64,000 nt of DNA from Pedobacter sp. B4-66. GTDB lineage: Bacteria > Bacteroidota > Bacteroidia > Sphingobacteriales > Sphingobacteriaceae. Positions 54,310 through 63,495 of this stretch are shown in pieces (position 1 is the first letter of the stretch; the number at the start of each line of letters is the position of its first letter). The stretch covers positions 558,001 to 622,000 of the forward strand of contig NZ_JAFVME010000003.1 in assembly GCF_018492665.1 (NCBI RefSeq), written 5' to 3'. The translations under genes and the position numbers were made by a program. The notes below the pieces were generated by a model. The model saw nothing but the letters and a program-made list of their open reading frames with translations, had not been told where the DNA came from and did not search any database.

Positions 54310-55182
54310 TTACCCGAAAAGATCGCTGCTTAAATACCTGTCGCCTCTATCGCAGGCAATGAATACAATAAGTCCTGATTCAAGTTCTTCAGCAAGTTTT
54401 AAAGCACAGGCAAGTGCACCTCCACTGCTCATTCCGGCAAATATGCCTTCAACTTTAGCAAGCTTACGGGCCATTTCTGTTGCTTCCTGTTGCGAAACAT
54501 CCATTACCCTATCTACCCTGGTCGGATCAAATATCTTTGGAAGATAAGCCTCAGGCCATCTTCTTATTCCTGGAATTGAAGATTCTTCAGTTGGCTGGCA
54601 ACCAACGATCTGTACCTCAGGATTCATTTCTTTTAAGAACATAGAATTACCCATAATACTTCCTGTAGTACCCATAGAGCTTACAAAGTGTGTAATCTGT
54701 TGATTGGTATCCTTCCAGATCTCAGGACCTGTAGTTTTATAATGAGCCAGGTAATTATCAGGATTAGAAAATTGGTTTAAAAGGAAATAACCTGGTTGAA
54801 CACCTTTCTCTTCAGCATAGTCCCTGCACACTTCAATAGATTCAAGCAGGGTAACTTTTGCACCATATGCTTCCATAGTTAAGGTGCGTTCTCGTGTTGA
54901 ATTAGATGGCATCACCAACTCAATTTCCAGGTCATAAATACCTGCAATCATAGCTAAAGCAATCCCTGTATTTCCGCTTGTAGCTTCAATCAGTTTTGTT
55001 CCTTTTTTAATGTCACCGCGATCTATCGCACTGCGGATCATATTTAATGCGGCTCTGTCTTTTACACTACCTCCGGGATTATTCCCTTCCAGTTTAGCAA
55101 AAATCTTAACATTCGGATTGGTATGTAATTTCTGAATTTCTACAAGTGGGGTATTTCCAACAAACTCAATAATATTTCCCAT
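54310..55182 (-). CDS. cysM: Cysteine synthase (PLP-dependent, CysM type)
   Basis: The 290-residue protein has the PLP Lys41 in NPGGSVKDRAALN, the substrate loop EATSGNTGIALA (about 63-74) and the phosphate-binding MGTTGSIMG. It makes cysteine from O-acetylserine and sulfide or thiosulfate. CysM is preferred over CysK by the short length and KDRAAL sequence, but the split is not certain. It follows the serine acetyltransferase gene, 50 bases downstream, so substrate and enzyme are made together. Confidence 0.92.
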   Translation of the reverse strand: MGNIIEFVGNTPLVEIQKLHTNPNVKIFAKLEGNNPGGSVKDRAALNMIRSAIDRGDIKKGTKLIEATSGNTGIALAMIAGIYDLEIELVMPSNSTRERTLTMEAYGAKVTLLESIEVCRDYAEEKGVQPGYFLLNQFSNPDNYLAHYKTTGPEIWKDTNQQITHFVSSMGTTGSIMGNSMFLKEMNPEVQIVGCQPTEESSIPGIRRWPEAYLPKIFDPTRVDRVMDVSQQEATEMARKLAKVEGIFAGMSSGGALACALKLAEELESGLIVFIACDRGDRYLSSDLFG

Positions 55183-55232
55183 TATTAATCTACGGTTTAC
55201 TCTGATTTACAATTTTATTAAAGACTCAATGA

Positions 55233-56042
55233 CTAAGGTTGTTTGGTCTCTATGACCTTAACTGCCGACTGATGATATACAGTTGAATGTGGAGGAACAC
55301 TTTTAGTTAGCCAAACGTTTCCACCAATAATACAATTACTTCCAATAACAGTATCGCCACCCAATATAGTTGCCCCAGAATAAATGATCACATGATCTTC
55401 AATTGTTGGGTGCCTTTTAATGTTTACCATATACTTTTCTACGCTAAGTGCACCAAGGGTTACTCCCTGATATAGCTTTACATAATTACCAATAATGGTA
55501 GTTTCACCAATAACTAAACCTGTTCCATGGTCAATATAAAGATACTCACCAATTACAGCACCTGGGTGAATATCAATTCCCGTAATAGAATGAGCATATT
55601 CTGTAAGAATTCTGGGAACAATTGGAATTTCGGCCTGCATCAAAGCGTGTGCAATTCTATATAAAGAAATTGCCAGAAAACCTGGATAGCTTCTGATGAT
55701 TTCAAACTCATTTTTAGCAGCCGGATCACCCTCAAGGATGGCAGAAATATCGGTATTCATCCTTCTGTACAACTCCGGAATACTCTCAAAAATCTTTCTT
55801 GCTACAGCTTCATTATTACAATTCTCACAAGCTTTAGTACCATTTAATATCCTTACAAGTTCTTTTTCTTGTTTTAGAAACAAACGTTTGATCTCATTAA
55901 TTGAGTAATCTGGAGAAGTTAAGCGCTCAGGATACAACAAATTCATCAAATTCATTGCCCATTCGGCAACTTCCTGATTAGAAGGTACAGCCTCAATTTC
56001 AAGCTGTTTATTATAGATATGAAGATAAAATTCCTCGTTCAT
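55233..56042 (-). CDS. Serine O-acetyltransferase (EpsC/CysE type)
   Basis: The 269-residue protein has a helical N-terminal domain and a left-handed beta-helix of hexapeptide repeats in the C-terminal half (ITGIDIHPGAVIGEYLYIDHGTG, VIGETTIIGNYVKLYQGVTLGA). The catalytic His is in the IDIHPGA and DHGTG segments. It acetylates serine from acetyl-CoA, the committed step of cysteine synthesis. It is the first gene of a two-gene cysteine operon. Confidence 0.92.
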   Translation of the reverse strand: MNEEFYLHIYNKQLEIEAVPSNQEVAEWAMNLMNLLYPERLTSPDYSINEIKRLFLKQEKELVRILNGTKACENCNNEAVARKIFESIPELYRRMNTDISAILEGDPAAKNEFEIIRSYPGFLAISLYRIAHALMQAEIPIVPRILTEYAHSITGIDIHPGAVIGEYLYIDHGTGLVIGETTIIGNYVKLYQGVTLGALSVEKYMVNIKRHPTIEDHVIIYSGATILGGDTVIGSNCIIGGNVWLTKSVPPHSTVYHQSAVKVIETKQP

Positions 56043-56117
56043 TTTAAGAGTGATGTTTAATTATACTGTAAAGGAATGAAATTAATCACAATCCTGCTAA
56101 TTTCATTACTTCTATGA

Positions 56118-58025
56118 TTAAAAACCGACAAATTCCCATGCGCTAACATAAGAATTGTACTTTTCAGCATAGTTGATAAAACCAGAGTAAAACTCCGATC
56201 TCGAAAGTGTAGCGCTATCGCCTACAACAACCAGTTTCTTTCTGGCCCTCGTCATAGCCACATTCATCCTTCTGGTATCAGCTAAAAAGCCAATTACACC
56301 ATCCGTGTTGCTTCTTGTTAAACCAATATAAACAATGTCTCGTTCCTGTCCCTGAAAACTATCAATAGTGTTAATACTGATTTTATCCTTATAAACCATT
56401 AACTCTTCAGAACCGATTATCAGATCATTCAGAATATTTATTTGCTGCTTATAGGGAGAGATAATTGCAATCGTCGGAAAATCAGAAACTGTATAATGAT
56501 TACCTAGTTTAGCAACCAATTGCGTTAAATGCTTTAACAAAAACACAGCTTCCTCAGGGTTTGTTGTACTTGTACCTTCAAGTTTTTCATCAAATCCACA
56601 ACCTGCAGTATCAACAAATTCCAATGAAGACTCTTCGGCAAACAACAAGCGATCAGCCACGCTAGGGTGCGCAGTTAATTTATCTTTATAGAATACTGAT
56701 GATGGGTATCCCATTATCGTTGTATTCATCCTGTACTGCTCCTCTAACAAAACAACTGCTTCAGGATGCATCACAGTACATTTTTCCATCAACGTATTGC
56801 TTAAGCCTCCTTTTGCAGCCTGTGTAGACTTAATTGTTGGTGGCAGCTGACAATGATCTCCAGCCAATATCACCTTTTCTGCCTTCAATATTGGCACCCA
56901 GCAAGCAGGTTCCAAAGCTTGTCCGGCCTCATCAATCACTACTGTTTTATATTTAAGATCTCTAACTGTATAATGGTTTGCCCCAATTAATGTCGCGGTA
57001 ACCACCTGAGTTTTTGCTAAAACATCATCAATAATATACTGCTCAGCATTGTTTACCTCTTTCATGATCTTGTGTGCTTCATTAAAGAGCGCTTTACGCT
57101 GTTCCTGTTCTGCGCGACCAAAATTCCGCTTATACTTATGAGCCATATTCTTGTACTCATTGGCCTGTTTTCTAAGCGATTTTAGGTTTTTAGTCTCACT
57201 GTGTTCAGCAATTTTACTATCCATAGTTAAGGATGATAAGCGTTCAGAAACCCTTGCCGGATTTCCAACACGCAATACATTCAATCCTTCCTCAGCAAGT
57301 TTTTCACTTAACAAATCTACCGCCGTATTACTAGGCGCAACAACAAGTACCTTCTGACCGTCTTTGGCAATCAAAGCCTTAATAGCCTGTACAAGCGTAG
57401 TTGTTTTTCCAGTTCCCGGTGGACCATGAACAATGGCCAATTCTTGTGCTTGCAAAATCTTGTTAACCGCCTTTTGCTGAACAGGATTTAGCTGATGAGC
57501 TACAACACCTGTTAAGGTAACATCAAAAGTAGGCACTTTCTGTCCTGTTAATACATCAGTTAAAACTGAATCTGCAGCTTTATCTTTTGGCTTCTGGGCT
57601 AGTTTAAGCGCATTCTGCATCTCATTATAGCTGTTATCATCAAACAGCAAATCGATGCCCAATTTTCCATCGCTGGCCCAATCAGGTAATTCCTCTGTAA
57701 GCAAAGTAATCTTTAGCTTGTTTCCATTCTGATGGCTAATTGTACCTTCAATCCTATCTTGTTTAGGATCATGATTAGAAAACAATACGGCTGATGCACC
57801 AAACCTAAGCTGGTGCGAAATATCATGATGGGTAGTCCGCTCAACCTCTACAGTAAGGTAATCACCTCTCCCCGTTTCAGAACCACGGATAGCAATAGGA
57901 TACCATGTCAATCCATTTTCACGACGATCAGCTACAGAAGCAGAAGCTGTAAGTCTCAGGTAAGAATCTAGGTCTTCCTGTCGCTCAATTTTAAGTAAAT
58001 CAAGTAACTTTTTAAAATACTCCAT
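56118..58025 (-). CDS. Superfamily 1 DNA/RNA helicase (IGHMBP2/UPF1-like)
   Basis: The 635-residue protein has an N-terminal beta-barrel domain (LTVEVERTTHHDISHQLRFGA). Motif I is VHGPPGTGKTTTL (about 200-212), motif II VIDEAGQALEP, motif III LAGDHCQLPP, motif V SINTIDSFQGQERDIVYIGL, and motif VI NVAMTRARKKLVVVG. It is an ATP-driven helicase of the UPF1-like family. Its ATG overlaps the stop of the DUF3037 gene by one base (TAATG), so translation is coupled to the two genes upstream. Confidence 0.92.
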   Translation of the reverse strand: MEYFKKLLDLLKIERQEDLDSYLRLTASASVADRRENGLTWYPIAIRGSETGRGDYLTVEVERTTHHDISHQLRFGASAVLFSNHDPKQDRIEGTISHQNGNKLKITLLTEELPDWASDGKLGIDLLFDDNSYNEMQNALKLAQKPKDKAADSVLTDVLTGQKVPTFDVTLTGVVAHQLNPVQQKAVNKILQAQELAIVHGPPGTGKTTTLVQAIKALIAKDGQKVLVVAPSNTAVDLLSEKLAEEGLNVLRVGNPARVSERLSSLTMDSKIAEHSETKNLKSLRKQANEYKNMAHKYKRNFGRAEQEQRKALFNEAHKIMKEVNNAEQYIIDDVLAKTQVVTATLIGANHYTVRDLKYKTVVIDEAGQALEPACWVPILKAEKVILAGDHCQLPPTIKSTQAAKGGLSNTLMEKCTVMHPEAVVLLEEQYRMNTTIMGYPSSVFYKDKLTAHPSVADRLLFAEESSLEFVDTAGCGFDEKLEGTSTTNPEEAVFLLKHLTQLVAKLGNHYTVSDFPTIAIISPYKQQINILNDLIIGSEELMVYKDKISINTIDSFQGQERDIVYIGLTRSNTDGVIGFLADTRRMNVAMTRARKKLVVVGDSATLSRSEFYSGFINYAEKYNSYVSAWEFVGF

Positions 58026-58411
58026 TAGAAAAGCACAAGCTGATTATGGAGCTTATTAAGTGTTTCCATCGGATCTTTGCAAAATCCGGGGTGAACTTTA
58101 GATGCTTGCACTACAGTACTACGGGTAGCAGTAAGCCACCTAAAGCGCGAAGCAGCATCAAGTTGACCAATAGGGCCGCTATCCTTTTCTCCTGCGCAAA
58201 TCCGTTCAAAAGCAATCAGATTAGCCTTTAGCACATCACAATCCAAATCGGCATTAAAAACTGCCAATCTGCTTTCATCTAAAGAAATCAAAGCTTTCAA
58301 AAACTTTTGCTTCGCACAATACAGAACCACACCCACATTAATGAATTCTTCGCGTTCAACCCTTGGAACCACACGAATAACGGCGTACTCAAATAAGTGA
58401 CTCTCTTGCAT
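58025..58411 (-). CDS. DUF3037 family protein
   Basis: The 128-residue protein opens with the DUF3037 signature FEYAVIRVVPRVEREEFINVGVVLYC and then LKALISLDESRL. No biochemical function is known. The family is repeatedly found next to HipA-like kinase genes. Here the upstream kinase gene overlaps it by 23 bases and the downstream helicase gene overlaps it by one, so the three are co-translated. Confidence 0.88.
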   Translation of the reverse strand: MQESHLFEYAVIRVVPRVEREEFINVGVVLYCAKQKFLKALISLDESRLAVFNADLDCDVLKANLIAFERICAGEKDSGPIGQLDAASRFRWLTATRSTVVQASKVHPGFCKDPMETLNKLHNQLVLF

Positions 58412-59186
58412 TTTGTGCTTCTTTTACAAAAACCTCTGAATTAGCAACCCTCGAAATCAGGAATTGACTATAAACTTGTCTACGCTCTTCTGCGGTTTCC
58501 TGACCCGACTCATCAATCAGCCATTCTTCCGGAATTACTGCTACAACCGAATTAATCAACTCATCAGTCAGAATAGCTTTAAACTCAACATCAACTGCTT
58601 CAATTTCACCTGCCTGAGGCAGTAAAACATGATCCTTAACCAGTGCGAATGGCCTTACAGCCTGCTCTTTCCAGTTCTGCATCGAATGGTGAAAGTATAA
58701 AGATGCGCCATGGTCTATCAACCACAACTCTTTATGCCAGATCAACATATTTGTATTACGCGCAGTACGATCCATGTTAGTTAATAAACAATCTAACCAC
58801 ACAATTTGTGACGCTAATTTTGCATCAACAGTAGTAACCGTAGGATCAAATGTTATCGCACCAGAAAGATAATGCAAAGCCAGGTTTAAGCCGATACTAG
58901 CTTTAAGCAGATCTTGAATCTCCTCATCAGGCTCAGTACGACCAAAGGCCTCATCTAATTTCGCAAAAACTATTTCGGGCACTTTAAAACCAAGTGCCCT
59001 GGCAATTTCGCCTCCAATAATTTCTGCAATGAGGGCCTTTATTCCTTGTCCGGCCCCCCTAAACTTCAATACATATAGAAATTCGTCATCAGCCTCTGCA
59101 ATAGCAGGCATTGAGCCTCCTTCACGTAATGGCGTTACATAACGAATTACATTAACAGTCCTCAACTGAGGATGGATATTATTCAT
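58389..59186 (-). CDS. HipA-like Ser/Thr kinase-fold protein
   Basis: The 265-residue protein is shorter than classical HipA and lacks the N-terminal subdomain. It keeps a Gly-rich loop with Lys (YVLKFRGAGQGIKALIAEII), the catalytic loop WLDCLLTNMDRTARNTNMLIW (Asp and Asn of the kinase fold), and the metal site LWLIDHGASLYFHH. The kinase core therefore looks active. No HipB antitoxin is adjacent; instead DUF3037 follows. The target is unknown. It is the first gene of the three-gene operon. Confidence 0.87.
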   Translation of the reverse strand: MNNIHPQLRTVNVIRYVTPLREGGSMPAIAEADDEFLYVLKFRGAGQGIKALIAEIIGGEIARALGFKVPEIVFAKLDEAFGRTEPDEEIQDLLKASIGLNLALHYLSGAITFDPTVTTVDAKLASQIVWLDCLLTNMDRTARNTNMLIWHKELWLIDHGASLYFHHSMQNWKEQAVRPFALVKDHVLLPQAGEIEAVDVEFKAILTDELINSVVAVIPEEWLIDESGQETAEERRQVYSQFLISRVANSEVFVKEAQNARESLI

Positions 59187-59195
59187 GCCACGAAA

Positions 59196-61430
59196 TTACT
59201 GTTTTTTAATAAAAACAGCACCATTCGAATCATTGTCTACATCTCCCCTTACAACAGCTTTCATTGTAAAGGCTGCACCAGTTTCGTAAGCATCAACTTT
59301 AAATTTATATTCATTGTTTTCCTGATTAGTTCCAGTATAACCATCATGAACATCTTCAGCTATCTTAACGCCATTTTTATAAAGCTCAACAGATTTAATC
59401 TCTAAACGCGAATGACCTTCTGTGTACCAGAATGAAAGCACATATTCACCGTTTTCATTGATTTTTCCGGTAGCATTGATTTCAAACGTTCCAAAATCTT
59501 TCCCTTTTACTGATGATGGTTTCCACTCTGCAACCAACTGACCATACTTTTTAAACTTGTCATACTTCTCAGGAAAATAAAGTGGAAGCGAATATTGATT
59601 GCGGTTTACCACAGTAATTGCACTAAAATCTGACAACTTAGGTACAGTTACTGCCTGGGTATAAACCGGAGAATAAACTGTAGCACGGGTTCCATCAGTA
59701 GTATATCTGATTTCCGCACCTTCAATATCTTTTTCTAATTTTATAGTAAAGCCATTTGCAGTTTTTTCATTACCAATTAATTTAGGCAATGGCACACGAT
59801 ATCCAAAACCTGCATTATCGTAACGCTTGTAATGAGTTCTTATTCTTTTTTCGAAATCAGGCCAACTTTGTCTTTCATGAGGTGTCCAGCAAACTTCAGC
59901 CAAAGCTGACATCCTTGGGAAGGTTAAATACTCGAAATATTTCTCTGAACGATTTTCATTAATCGCAGCAATTTCCTGAAGTATAGTACCGTGAATAAAC
60001 TGGTCAGACCATAATGTAGCCTCCGCGCCTAATATCTGTGGACGGTATTTAGCATCTAAACCTTCAATCATTGGATTCAACTGATAAACTTTCTCCAAAG
60101 AGATTGGCTGCAACCACGTTGCTGCTTTTACCTCACCTGGGATATTACTTTCTGCAACATCAAAATAGCAAAAACCGGTTAGTGCCATTACTGAATAATG
60201 ACCGGCTTCTGAAGCTTTAAAAGCTTTTTTTGAATCCGCCCAAATCATACCAACAGCTTTCTCTTTTAAACCATCTTCAATGATTTCGTCCCAACCAACA
60301 ATGGTTTTATGATACGCTTTTACCATTTTCTGAATGCGTTGGTTAAAATAAACCTGCATCTCTTTTTCAGTTTTAACACCAAGCTCTTTCTTTCTTTTTT
60401 GGCAATGCGGACAAGTTTTCCAACGGTCATACTGCGCCTCATCACCACCTATATGAATGTATTTAGAAGGGAACAAAGCAAAGGTTTCTTTAAACACATC
60501 AGCCAGAAAATCAAAAGTAGATTCTTTTCCAACACAGTAGATCTCTTTGCTAATTGAGTGTTGTGTTGGAACAGTGTATTGCTCGCCTGTACAGCACAAA
60601 TCAGGATAAGCAGCCACTGATGCTAAAGCATGAGCCGGTAATTCAATTTCCGGAATAACATCAACACCTCTGGCGGTAGCATAAGTCACTATTTCTTTAA
60701 TATCTTCCTGAGTGTAATAGCCTCCGGTACGCTCTGTACCTTCGCCTCTCCAGGCACCTACAGAAGTAAGTTTTGGGTATTTTTTAATCTCTAAACGCCA
60801 TCCTGAATCATCTACAAGGTGAAAATGCAGAACATTCATTTTGTACATAGCCATCATATCTATGAACTTCAACACGTAATCCTTTCCGAAGAAATAACGG
60901 GCAACATCAAGCATCATACCGCGCCATTCGTAAGATGGAGCATCTGCAATCTCGGCACCTTTAATTTTCCAAATGCCTTTTCTTTGTAATTGCTTGTTGT
61001 AAATTTCTGCCGGAAGCATTTGCAACAGCGTTTGAGTTCCATAAAAAACACCAACAGCACTGTTACCTTCAATGGTGATTACATCATTTTTAACGCTTAG
61101 CTTATAGCTTTCTTTATTTAACGCATCGGTTTTGCCTATTGGAGTGCCACCTTTGCTTATTTTCAGTACAATGATATTTTTTGCAGCTTTCTTTTGATCT
61201 GAAACTACAAAATCATAACCCGTTGCTGGCGATAAAGCAGCATAAAGCAAGTCTGCCTGTTGTTTTAATCCTTTATCATAATAAATTTTTGTTTGCCCAT
61301 TAATAGTAAATGAGGCTCCATTTTCTTTAACACTTGTCGGAAGGGGGATAATATTGGATTGGGCATACATGGATAATGAGCTCATTAACAATACAGCGAG
61401 CATCACCCATTTATTTAATCTGGTCTTCAT
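59196..61430 (-). CDS. Beta-N-acetylhexosaminidase (GH20)
   Basis: Start at ATG 61430 (MKTRLNKWVMLAVLLMSSLSMYAQ, a signal peptide); ATG 61439 is in frame three codons upstream. The 744-residue protein has a GH20b-type N-terminal domain (about 25-160) and the catalytic barrel with YIHIGGDEAQY. Its Asp-Glu pair (residues 330-331) is catalytic in substrate-assisted cleavage. A chitobiase-like C-terminal domain and a further beta-sandwich follow. It releases terminal beta-GlcNAc or beta-GalNAc in the periplasm. Two class 2 LacI operators upstream tie it to the amino-sugar regulon. Confidence 0.93.
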   Translation of the reverse strand: MKTRLNKWVMLAVLLMSSLSMYAQSNIIPLPTSVKENGASFTINGQTKIYYDKGLKQQADLLYAALSPATGYDFVVSDQKKAAKNIIVLKISKGGTPIGKTDALNKESYKLSVKNDVITIEGNSAVGVFYGTQTLLQMLPAEIYNKQLQRKGIWKIKGAEIADAPSYEWRGMMLDVARYFFGKDYVLKFIDMMAMYKMNVLHFHLVDDSGWRLEIKKYPKLTSVGAWRGEGTERTGGYYTQEDIKEIVTYATARGVDVIPEIELPAHALASVAAYPDLCCTGEQYTVPTQHSISKEIYCVGKESTFDFLADVFKETFALFPSKYIHIGGDEAQYDRWKTCPHCQKRKKELGVKTEKEMQVYFNQRIQKMVKAYHKTIVGWDEIIEDGLKEKAVGMIWADSKKAFKASEAGHYSVMALTGFCYFDVAESNIPGEVKAATWLQPISLEKVYQLNPMIEGLDAKYRPQILGAEATLWSDQFIHGTILQEIAAINENRSEKYFEYLTFPRMSALAEVCWTPHERQSWPDFEKRIRTHYKRYDNAGFGYRVPLPKLIGNEKTANGFTIKLEKDIEGAEIRYTTDGTRATVYSPVYTQAVTVPKLSDFSAITVVNRNQYSLPLYFPEKYDKFKKYGQLVAEWKPSSVKGKDFGTFEINATGKINENGEYVLSFWYTEGHSRLEIKSVELYKNGVKIAEDVHDGYTGTNQENNEYKFKVDAYETGAAFTMKAVVRGDVDNDSNGAVFIKKQ

Positions 61431-61567
61431 GGTTAACATTTGGTTTTAGTTGTGTGTTTAGGTTCTTAAGGGCCAGGAACTAACTTGAAATTGAAAGCGC
61501 ATGCCCCCTTAACACAATGTTAATCAATTATTTTAAGAGAAAATAATGCGGATTTTGGAGAAAAAGC

Positions 61568-61583
61568 AAACAAACGTTTGCAT
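61568..61583. promoter_or_regulatory. LacI-type operator, class 2, GH20 site 1
   Basis: AAACAAACGTTTGCAT contains the palindrome CAAACGTTTG. It lies 22 bases (centre to centre) from the next site, two helical turns. Confidence 0.7.
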
Positions 61584-61589
61584 GAGTTA

Positions 61590-61605
61590 TTGCAACCGTT
61601 TGCGC
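61590..61605. promoter_or_regulatory. LacI-type operator, class 2, GH20 site 2
   Basis: TTGCAACCGTTTGCGC contains GCAACCGTTTGC, the same core as the site before the hexosamine kinase (40969-40984). Confidence 0.7.
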
Positions 61606-61685
61606 AAAAAGCAAATAACAAAAAAAGCGTTATGAAAAGTACAACTCGTACCTTCATAACGCCCCTTTATATACGTGCTAAAACC

Positions 61686-62879
61686 TTATACCAATCCAGG
61701 TACGGCAACCATTTCGTCAGTATCTTTAGTATAATCGATACCGTCAACATCAAAGCCGAACAAGTTTAAGAAATCTCTTCTATAACCAGCTAAATCACCT
61801 ATTTGAGGAAGTGTTTCTTCAGTTGCCTCAGCCCAAAGCGCTGCAACCTGACTTTGTACATCTGCATTCATTTCCCAATCGTCAACACGAATTCTTCCTT
61901 GCTCATCAGTAGCAATTCCGGTTTTATTGTATAAACGATCAGCAAATAAACGTTGCATCTGCTCAATACATCCTTCATGAGTACCTTCAGCTTTCATTAT
62001 TTTATAAAGCAACGAAATGTATAAAGGAATTACAGGAATAGCAGAACTTGCTTGTGTAACCAATGCTTTGTTCACTGAAACAAATGCCTTTCCGTTAATA
62101 TCCTTCAACTTATCACTAATAGTAAAAGCTGTAGCTTCCAAATGATCTTTAGCTCTTCCGATAGTACCTTTACGATAAACAGCCTCAGTAACCGCTGGGC
62201 CGATGTAAGAATAAGCAACAGTAATAGCCTCTGGAGCTAACAAATCTGCAGCCTTTAACTCATCAATCCACATTCCCCAATCTTCGCCACCCATAACGGC
62301 AACAGTATTTTCAATTTCTTCCTCATTTGCAGGAGCAATTGAAACTTCAGAAACTACCCCTGTATGAAAATCAACAGTTTTATTGGTAAAAGTGGTTTCT
62401 CCAATTGGTTTTAAAACCGAATTATGCGTAACACCTGTTAATGGATGAACCCTTTTAGGAGAAGCTAAACTATAAACAACCAGATCGATTTGTCCTAAAT
62501 CAGCTTTGATAAGGTCTATCACTTTTTGCTTAATTTCAGTAGAAAAAGCATCGCCGTTTACACTTTTAGCGTATAAACCTGCTTTATGTGCCTGTTCTTC
62601 AAATGCTGCAGTGTTGTACCATCCCGGCGAAGCAGTTTTACCCGGTGCAGGTGGTTTTTCAAAATAAACGCCAACCGTAGCTGCGCCAGATCCAAAAGCG
62701 CTTGTTATTCTCGATGCTAATCCAAATCCTGTAGAAGCTCCAATTACAAGAACCCTTTTTGCTCCTTCAATTTCACCTTTTGATTTTACATAGTTGATTT
62801 GGTTTATTACATTTTGCTCGCATCCTTTTGGATGTGCCGTAAGGCAAATAAACCCACGCATTCTAGGCTCTATAATCAT
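61686..62879 (-). CDS. fabV: Trans-2-enoyl-[acyl-carrier-protein]/CoA reductase
   Basis: The 397-residue protein starts MIIEPRMRGFICLTAHPKGCEQNV, as FabV does. It has the NADH-binding VLVIGASTGFGLASRI (about 43-58), LVVYSLASPKRVHP, and the active site AYSYIGPAVTEAVYRKGTIGRAKDHLE, with the Tyr-x8-Lys spacing of FabV. It performs the last reduction of fatty acid elongation and is generally insensitive to triclosan. It follows the isopentenyl-diphosphate isomerase gene by two bases. Confidence 0.95.
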   Translation of the reverse strand: MIIEPRMRGFICLTAHPKGCEQNVINQINYVKSKGEIEGAKRVLVIGASTGFGLASRITSAFGSGAATVGVYFEKPPAPGKTASPGWYNTAAFEEQAHKAGLYAKSVNGDAFSTEIKQKVIDLIKADLGQIDLVVYSLASPKRVHPLTGVTHNSVLKPIGETTFTNKTVDFHTGVVSEVSIAPANEEEIENTVAVMGGEDWGMWIDELKAADLLAPEAITVAYSYIGPAVTEAVYRKGTIGRAKDHLEATAFTISDKLKDINGKAFVSVNKALVTQASSAIPVIPLYISLLYKIMKAEGTHEGCIEQMQRLFADRLYNKTGIATDEQGRIRVDDWEMNADVQSQVAALWAEATEETLPQIGDLAGYRRDFLNLFGFDVDGIDYTKDTDEMVAVPGLV

Positions 62880-62881
62880 AT

Positions 62882-63406
62882 TTATATTTTTCGTTTGTTA
62901 TAATATTCTAATATACGGTCAAAGCAAATCTTTAACCATTCTGTATAAATATCAGGATTTACTTTAATATCCTGCTCCAAAGTTTTCATATCTACATACC
63001 TGAAAGCAGAAACTTCAGCAGAATTTGGAATAGGAGCTTCATCACTTAAACCAAAAAAAACATGGTCAAATTCATTCTCCGATAAGCCATCGGCCATCTC
63101 AGCATGATAGGTAAAATTAAACACATAGTCTAATTTACAAACCATCCCCATCTCCTCTTGTAGGCGTCTGTTGGCTGCATCAAGCGTTTCTTCACCATAT
63201 CTTGGGTGACTGCAACAGGTATTTGTCCATTTCCCACCTGAATGGTATTTCTCTACAGCACGCTGCTGCAATAGCAGCTCGCCTTTATTATTAAAGATAA
63301 AAACCGAAAATGCACGATGCAACTTACCTAACAGATGAGCTTCCATCTTAGGCATTGTTCCAATTTCATTATCGTATTTATCTACAAGTATTACTCTTTC
63401 CGTCAT
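62882..63406 (-). CDS. idi: Isopentenyl-diphosphate delta-isomerase, type I
   Basis: The 174-residue Nudix-fold protein has the catalytic Cys in KWTNTCCSHPRYGE and the Nudix helix ETLDAANRRLQEEMG. The catalytic Glu is in GLSENEFDHVFFG. It interconverts IPP and DMAPP for isoprenoid synthesis (menaquinone, carotenoids, undecaprenyl carriers). The two-base gap to FabV indicates one transcript for lipid-related enzymes. Confidence 0.95.
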   Translation of the reverse strand: MTERVILVDKYDNEIGTMPKMEAHLLGKLHRAFSVFIFNNKGELLLQQRAVEKYHSGGKWTNTCCSHPRYGEETLDAANRRLQEEMGMVCKLDYVFNFTYHAEMADGLSENEFDHVFFGLSDEAPIPNSAEVSAFRYVDMKTLEQDIKVNPDIYTEWLKICFDRILEYYNKRKI

Positions 63407-63495
63407 TTTCCTTAAACCAAAACAAAGAGGCCAATAGATCTAAAATTAGAAGGTTCCTAATATTTGGGCAAACATACTAAAGTTTAATCATTTTA

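Larger units (their letters stand above)
61440..61685. other. Intergenic region upstream of the GH20 gene
   Basis: This stretch holds the GH20 control region with two class 2 operators (61568-61583, 61590-61605) 138-175 bases before the ATG. I see no gene. The window ends at 61685, just before the FabV stop. Confidence 0.5.

Noticed and set aside
55880..55892. CAAACGTTTG palindrome inside the serine acetyltransferase gene
   Set aside because: It matches the class 2 LacI core but lies within coding sequence away from any start; most likely chance.
58389..59186. HipA/HipB toxin-antitoxin module
   Set aside because: The kinase lacks the N-terminal HipA subdomain and there is no HipB-like gene next to it; the only small XRE gene is 21 kb away.
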